DNA from: Chloroflexota bacterium
Lineage (GTDB): Bacteria > Chloroflexota > Anaerolineae > 4572-78 > J111
DNA: 8,019 bases
Direction of reading: 5' to 3'
Assembly: GCA_003695455.1 (NCBI GenBank)
Contig: RFJF01000340.1
Span: 1 to 8,019, forward strand
Shown here: piece after piece, positions 6,501 through 8,019 of the stretch
How positions within the stretch are numbered: the first letter of the stretch is position 1
Layout of the letters: every line of letters begins with the position of its first letter
Made by a program: the position numbers and the translations under genes
The notes under the pieces: model-generated
The model's input: only the letters and a program-made list of their open reading frames with translations
Told to the model about the DNA's origin: nothing
Databases searched by the model: none

Positions 6501-8019
6501 GTTACCAACGCCGGTCCCGGCGACGCCGACAACCTGGTGGTCACCGACACGCTCAGCCCCGGATTTGTCAGTTTTGGCGGCGGGCAGGGGGCATTTGGCG
6601 AGACTCCATCCATCAATATTGCCAACAAAACCGTGGTCTGGACGCTGGCGCGAACATTGCGCCCCAACGAGGTCTGGACGGCAACCGTCACCGGCACGGT
6701 TCCCATTACCGGCCAAACGCTTAACAGCGATGTGGAAGTGAGGGGTTCCTGTACAGGCGGCTGTGATCACACCATCATCAGCACCACAGCCCATGCCTCG
6801 CTGCTGGCCCAATTTATTAAAGGGCCAAACCTTCAGACCGGAACCATCGGCGATGTAACGGTATTTACCTTTACCGGCTTCATCAACGGGCTTGATTTCA
6901 ATTACCAGGCCCTGGTTCTGACCGATGCCCTGCCTGCCGGGTTGGGGTATCTGTCTGCCACGCTGGTCTACACCACCGACTCCGACGGCAGCGATGCCGG
7001 CCCCACCCGAATTGGCCCGGTGGCACCCACAACCGCGCCGGCCAACGGCCAGCCCGGTAATGTTATCTGGCAGGTGGGCAGCGTATCTGGCACGGTGGCC
7101 TTTAACGGTATCATCACCACCGTCATTGCCAATGTTGCCGTAAATATTGATGGTGTTCGCCAGACCAACCAGATTACGCTTACCTACCGCGAGGCCGGCA
7201 ACGCTACCACCTTCACCTTTACCGACACGGCCAATGTGGATGTGGTTGAACCCATTTTGCATATCGGCAAATCGTATGTAACTCCGCCGGGCTGCCGGGC
7301 CGTGCTGCTTCAGGATAACTTCAACACCAATACGTTTGATGCCACCAAATGGAATAATATTGGAGGGCCAATTCAGGTCAGCCAGGGCGTGCTGAATCTG
7401 TTGAATTTTGCCGATATGGAACATACCGGGCAACAATTCTCTGATTTTGATCTGAGTTTCATGATCCAGAAGGATCTCAACACCACGTTCCGGGTAATTT
7501 TCAGAGCATCAACTACAGGCTCCAACGCGTGGCGGGATGCCTACTGGCTTGAGTGGGACAGCAGCGCCAATCGTTTGAGACTGCGAGGCCGCCGCAATAA
7601 CAGTGGCTTTATCCTTCAATCCGCCGATGTGTCGGCGTTTGACACCGGGCAATGGCACCATGTGGAGTTAAACGCTTCAGACTTCAGGCTTCAGGCGTAC
7701 GTTGACGGTGTAAAATTGCTGGATACCATCGATTCCAACCAATATTTTGCGGCCGGATACTTGCAATTTCAGTTGCCGGGTTCGGGTTCGGATGTCAAGC
7801 TTGACGATATTCTGGTATCCCGGCTGGGTGAAACCGGCTGCACCGTGGGCGCCAATGATTTGGTGACGTACACGCTCACCATTTCCAACCAGAGCGCCAT
7901 TCCCGGCCACAACCTGGTCATCACCGATAACATTCCTGCCGGAATGAGTCTGGTTACCTACACCCTCATCAGCGACGGCGGTTCGTCAACATTTACCGGC
8001 CCATCTGCCGGCGCCACCG
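459..8019 (+). CDS. Giant secreted multi-domain DUF11 repeat protein with LPxWF motif array and nested LamG-like domain, C-terminus off window
   Basis: One frame runs from GTG 459 to the window edge with no stop: 2520 complete codons, still open. In order it encodes a Sec signal peptide (residues 1-32), a Pro/Ala-rich Cys-free linker with repeated LP[GN]WF motifs (about 33-277), fourteen tandem DUF11-like beta-sandwich units (about 278-2265), and a further DUF11 unit interrupted by a concanavalin/LamG-like domain (about 2280-2460). Recurrent signatures are 'GD.V.[FYW]T[IV].V.N', 'V.[IV]TD[TNV]LP.G' and 'N.A.....' followed by cysteines. I count 34 cysteines, the first at residue 494 (codon 1938-1940). 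Thr, Val, Asn and Gly dominate and Lys is scarce. DUF11 tandem proteins are generally exported surface or matrix proteins. A role as a long adhesin, stalk or sheath component is inference. The anchor (sortase signal, membrane helix, secretion-system tail) would be downstream. No catalytic motif is seen. Confidence 0.93.
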   Translation, partial: MPNTLRHKIGSTVSLFSLLINLFPFQALPAHAATVDLGTPAINAHHRPVETIVTAHQPLTSVGADAHAVLPGWFKSSVTSEIDPEPLAGLSLAVPAVVANAKPANPNPALPAGEILPNWFAEKAERTATVPQPADVAVLPGWFAKNSAADLGGQPAALSPLPNWFAPTEAAPAPEAEQSILVPQPPAVPVLPNWFAAKETGGTPSAENVTLIPQAPAAPVLPGWFTENAGSGPENQPANLILQPAALSPLPNWFAPPAMPVAPQANPSPGLFFTIPGLDVVPEQPSGGVSAGNHFGDVYTITVSNNSALTAYTFTMAITMPRNGFTYTVGSVSFVSSVRGVITVSESYNPVTDQVTWTPNVPFNMVPGEVITINFKMTTGGDAVSGQRLDVNALYENPPGTPSVTNGGVNITVGRGNLAITKRPIIQNATFGDVISWEIELANTGLGNVYSATVYDVPGIGYTNVQNNFPLTPISVMTIGQRINYVVTATVNSCNNLTNTAFAYWSIGNDEGNGTQSNPVSQDVDVVYNLSAPQVSASANSVNFEYCATPTKTVAITYTNDPAAGAARDFVVKSDSPINSQFNVLSVASGWNFNGTDTFTTADALLPGATKVLTFVLQPKSAVCGTDTNGQFNFTTNYNGACGFPYAGPPATVNYTFGQQAAPTLSVNKTGSLAANNRDATFTVNLNVQNIEAISGNIVITDNVSTAFAAGITFVPPANGTVVTSGNQLIWTIDSTGLSGNLTDQLVVNATALDAGLNTCSIFYNNTVTATADVDCPLCHAPLQSTSSVDLSPDIRRPALDMTVSQVKFDYCALTPQQMVLTVTNKITAGTAHNVIVDLLSNFTTLLPGTQPYPSSLGTPFAPDVTVDAGSVSAGWSFNSTTNQFTYVGNGGIITPGQTVTLTFNVNPDSACGNYANRDLEFQLNSEDACGLAAPPVNAQTALVPYDETQIPRFGIDKSGPSGQPAPGDVFTFTVDFTARNAQNMDGSVRITDTMPVAFTVLAYTGTVTESVGNTTYALTSSTGATGGVVTSTIVTSTVGSGDTRLVWDVPISTFGTAVTLTGKMVIQVRARAEIADQCGSSTNYTNNASGTVGDACPTCSGIGPVNASFDVTVQPSKIDSVVAPKSATSNAEVCGLLQVSNVYTHVFVTNWSNVAFTETMGIGEGLSPGDLSYVTGSLSVIVDGVDVTNRVGFVQTAPQLHLHFDNVISDVAVGSRNITITYDLFVTDTLLLGAPAKTFNTRSQLAVLNIESVGVCGTGDSYFFDQVATTTVRRADLQVNIEPATFVGCKEVPVTLTVSDSDLLSNSLVANNVVVTFSVGSPDFTSIDTNTVTYGGVFNGNPVTVTVGGNVITWAFQNPFTDPLRTNGTLTGTISFTMQRSCEAPPIAAGVQFDNACGVTYGNSGSNTSPVQLPDVRLFVTPDRYLLSTNQAQWRIYAINTGNGVAGRTIITDVLGAGLQFISYTTNATSQVNLLTPLPVAPGQTVEWQVDDIQPGQVVQIDLTAVDAVSCVDLNTTVLLNSGCYNNSCGQVYSESIQFVRPITGVRSSNAQTADLGFCDNGEVILTVKNASPEAHIYDMVITETLTTLSYVPGSARITVTDRTGTPIAGLTNIALEPITATGTSITGSALMTLTWDLINSTDITTARTILADRAPEDSVNIRFTVQGDCDAPDQNNVVASAGGKEPCGNFFFRDEQAVTLNTIEPSISMVKEGRNVTNGFTQFSPVVYGEPGDVIVWRVTINNAATAFKAKNLVVEDTLPPNMNVAVPTASSAVGVITPTAGHVTWNIGDLPADGIDRILYITTTVNATDTDFCLITTTNQVVATYGCDAGCRANPITATADFRGRPELTLSMPSNTDISICGGLITVTLTTPAPVYSVTLTDTLPTGFSYGSLVRVTNNLTNNVSALTPTNIVTAGGGNIVIFSWNAVPAGTTNLVFRQVNSATSGTCSVNLGNQNQADVAYHANAVCTTTGTLTDSVQRTVTVNEPNVSVSLSPKLANVNGGDIVSWTITVTNAGPGDADNLVVTDTLSPGFVSFGGGQGAFGETPSINIANKTVVWTLARTLRPNEVWTATVTGTVPITGQTLNSDVEVRGSCTGGCDHTIISTTAHASLLAQFIKGPNLQTGTIGDVTVFTFTGFINGLDFNYQALVLTDALPAGLGYLSATLVYTTDSDGSDAGPTRIGPVAPTTAPANGQPGNVIWQVGSVSGTVAFNGIITTVIANVAVNIDGVRQTNQITLTYREAGNATTFTFTDTANVDVVEPILHIGKSYVTPPGCRAVLLQDNFNTNTFDATKWNNIGGPIQVSQGVLNLLNFADMEHTGQQFSDFDLSFMIQKDLNTTFRVIFRASTTGSNAWRDAYWLEWDSSANRLRLRGRRNNSGFILQSADVSAFDTGQWHHVELNASDFRLQAYVDGVKLLDTIDSNQYFAAGYLQFQLPGSGSDVKLDDILVSRLGETGCTVGANDLVTYTLTISNQSAIPGHNLVITDNIPAGMSLVTYTLISDGGSSTFTGPSAGAT
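663..1223 (+). repeat. Array of seven LP[GN]WF motifs in a Pro/Ala-rich linker
   Basis: Seven perfect copies of LP[GN]WF are present, with Leu codons at 666, 804, 873, 939, 1029, 1119 and 1206 (residues 70, 116, 139, 161, 191, 221, 250). The third position reads G, N, G, N, N, G, N, and the residue after WF is usually Ala. Spacings are 46, 23, 22, 30, 30 and 29 residues. Most copies share a longer unit, roughly 'L.PQPA..PVLP[GN]WFA', separated by variable Ala/Glu/Gly/Asn-rich spacers. At DNA level CTGCCCAACTGGTTTGC is exact in three copies (804-820, 939-955, 1029-1045). G and N differ by a GGC/AAC codon swap. The zone has no cysteine and no obvious fold, so it is probably an extended linker. 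I do not recognise the motif; it is not LPxTG. Confidence 0.88.
918..959 (+). repeat. Near-identical 42-base repeat, first copy (partner 1185-1226)
   Basis: This stretch encodes QPAALSPLPNWFAP. The partner at 1185-1226 encodes the same 14 residues. The two DNA copies differ at 5 of 42 positions, and all five differences are synonymous. The repeat lies inside the LP[GN]WF array and looks like an internal duplication whose peptide has been kept. Confidence 0.85.
1185..1226 (+). repeat. Near-identical 42-base repeat, second copy (partner 918-959)
   Basis: Same 14-residue peptide as 918-959, with five silent differences: TCA/TCT, CCG/CCA, CTG/TTG, GCC/GCG and CCA/CCG. It is the last intact member of the LP[GN]WF array. 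Confidence 0.85.
1290..1703 (+). other. DUF11-like unit 1 (Cys-free)
   Basis: Residues about 278-415. It opens with LDVVPEQPSGG, continues with FGDVYTITVSNNSALTAY (the DUF11 core 'GD.YTI.V.N'), and contains VTWTPN and VPGEVITINF, which correspond to the later strands. It has no cysteine, unlike most of the units that follow, and joins the motif linker to the stalk. Boundaries are approximate. Confidence 0.7.
1704..2441 (+). other. DUF11-like units 2 (canonical) and 3 (Cys-type)
   Basis: Unit 2 (residues about 416-531) reads LAITKRPIIQNATFGDVISW and then IELANTG, the canonical DUF11 start with a conserved Lys in strand A. Its only cysteine is in NSCNNL. Unit 3 (about 532-661) lacks the 'K....GD' start. 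Instead it has VNFEYCATPTKTVAITYTN, with a cysteine at the end of the first strand, and closes with AVCGTD and GACGFP. This is the first clear pairing of the two classes that recurs along the protein. Confidence 0.7.
2442..3311 (+). other. DUF11-like units 4 (canonical) and 5 (Cys-type)
   Basis: Unit 4 (residues about 662-797) starts TLSVNKTGSLAANNRDATFT, has NIVITDNV in the middle, and ends with NTCSIFYNN and VDCPLCHA, a Cys followed by a CxxC. Unit 5 (about 798-951) starts VSQVKFDYCALTPQQMVLT and ends with SACGNY and DACGLA. The pair holds six cysteines, three in each unit. Confidence 0.72.
3312..4283 (+). other. DUF11-like units 6 (canonical) and 7 (Cys-type)
   Basis: Unit 6 (residues about 952-1118) has FGIDKSGPSGQPAPGDVFTF, then VRITDTMPVAF, and closes with DQCGSS and DACPTCSG (CxxC). 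Unit 7 (about 1119-1275) has NAEVCGLLQVSN near its start and VGVCGTG near its end, giving two cysteines instead of the three seen in most other Cys-type units. Both units are longer than average, with extra loops rich in Thr, Ser and Gly. Confidence 0.68.
4284..5576 (+). other. DUF11-like units 8 (Cys-type), 9 (canonical-like) and 10 (Cys-type)
   Basis: Unit 8 (residues about 1276-1413) starts ATFVGCKEVPVTLTVSD and ends RSCEAP...DNACGV, so it is a second Cys-type unit directly after unit 7 and breaks the strict alternation. Unit 9 (about 1414-1546) has QAQWRIYAINTGNGVAGR, then TIITDVLGAGLQF, and closes VSCVDL...GCYNNSCGQ. Unit 10 (about 1547-1706) has TADLGFCDNGEVILTVKN, a loop with YVPGSARITVTD, and ends GDCDAP...EPCGNF. 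A missing canonical unit between 7 and 8 would explain the order. Confidence 0.68.
5577..6422 (+). other. DUF11-like units 11 (canonical) and 12 (Cys-type)
   Basis: Unit 11 (residues about 1707-1848) has SISMVKEGRN, then EPGDVIVWRVTINN, LVVEDTLPPNM, VTWNIGDLP, and ends FCLITTTNQ...YGCDAGC. It is among the cleanest DUF11 matches in the window. Unit 12 (about 1849-1988) has TDISICGGLITVTLTTPAP, VTLTDTLPTGFSYG, and ends GTCSVN...NAVCTTT. The pair again carries six cysteines. Confidence 0.75.
6423..7253 (+). other. DUF11-like units 13 and 14 (both canonical)
   Basis: Unit 13 (residues about 1989-2116) contains GGDIVSWTITVTNAG, LVVTDTLSPGFV, VVWTLARTLRPNEVW and a compact SCTGGC near its end. It is the strongest textbook DUF11 unit here. 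Unit 14 (about 2117-2265) begins FIKGPNLQTGTIGDVTVFTF, has LVLTDALPAGLGYLSATL, and ends FTDTANVDVVEP. It contains no cysteine at all. The regular alternation with Cys-type units stops here, just before the split unit with the LamG insertion. Confidence 0.75.
7254..8019 (+). other. DUF11-like unit 15, split by an inserted domain and truncated by the window
   Basis: The first strand is LHIGKSYVTPPGC (7257-7295). The unit resumes at C-TVGANDLVTYTLTISNQS (from 7839), followed by LVITDNIPAGMSLVTYTL. Joining the two halves gives a normal canonical DUF11 order: 'L.I.KS...P.G', then 'V...D.VTYT[IL].[IV].N', then 'LV[IV]TD.[IL]P.GM'. The C-terminal strands lie past the window edge. Confidence 0.75.
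7296..7838 (+). other. LamG/concanavalin A-like jelly-roll domain inserted in a DUF11 unit
   Basis: Residues about 2280-2460 (some 181). The segment starts VLLQDNFNTNTFDATKWNNI, the usual 'F.D.F....D...W' entry of this fold, followed by VSQGVLNLLN. It continues with FSDFDLSFMIQKD, YWLEWDSSANRLRLRGR, TGQWHHVELNASDFRLQAY, VDGVKLLDTID and YLQFQLPGSGSDVKLDDILV. The order of entry strand, 'GVL.L', 'W[HL].V.[LV]', 'V.[VL]DG..L', 'G.[IL].[FL]' and '[VF].[FL]DD[IV].V' is typical of LamG / DUF1080-like concanavalin folds, which often bind glycans. I see no convincing glycosidase catalytic pair, so a binding role is more likely than hydrolysis. Confidence 0.75.

Noticed and set aside
6009..7436. 475-codon open frame on the minus strand
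   Set aside because: It lies wholly antisense to the continuous DUF11 frame. Its translation has no recognisable domain and is Gly/Arg/His-rich, as expected from reading GC-rich Thr/Val/Asn codons backwards.
7296..7838. Catalytic glycoside hydrolase domain
   Set aside because: The fold signature is concanavalin/LamG-like, but I could not identify a conserved pair of acidic catalytic residues in an expected motif such as the GH16 E-x-D-x-x-E.

Overview
The window looks like bacterial chromosome from an environmental lineage, at a moderately high GC content judged by eye. The lineage may be Chloroflexota (Anaerolineae-like), because a redoxin tail of the '..TPAVFVI.PQG.I.W.Y.G...DRP' type and very large secreted DUF11 proteins are common there. 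That assignment is family knowledge plus inference; no rRNA or other taxonomic marker is present.

Layout: (1) 1-195, plus strand, is the 3' end of a peroxiredoxin-like (AhpC/TSA) gene. (2) 196-458 is a non-coding gap, AT-rich in its middle, with a short perfect palindrome but no convincing terminator or sigma-70 promoter. (3) 459 to the right edge is one uninterrupted plus-strand reading frame of 2520 codons with no stop. It has a GTG start, a good Shine-Dalgarno sequence 8 bases upstream, an in-frame stop just upstream of that (432-434), and a Sec signal peptide. The C-terminus lies beyond the window.

The giant protein has three zones. Residues about 33-277 form a Pro/Ala-rich, Cys-free linker with seven copies of a short [VIP]LP[GN]WF motif, plus two degenerate candidates. 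Residues about 278-2265 are fourteen tandem DUF11-like beta-sandwich units, which fall largely into two alternating classes distinguished by cysteine pattern. Residues about 2266-2520 begin a further DUF11 unit that is split by an inserted LamG/concanavalin-like domain of about 180 residues, with a Gly-Cys dipeptide at each boundary.

Together the parts suggest an exported, disulfide-stabilised surface stalk or adhesin that carries a carbohydrate-binding-type module. The points most worth a second look are the LP[GN]WF array, the nested LamG domain and the two-class superrepeat. The many open frames on the minus strand and in the other plus frames are shadows of this repetitive, codon-biased gene.
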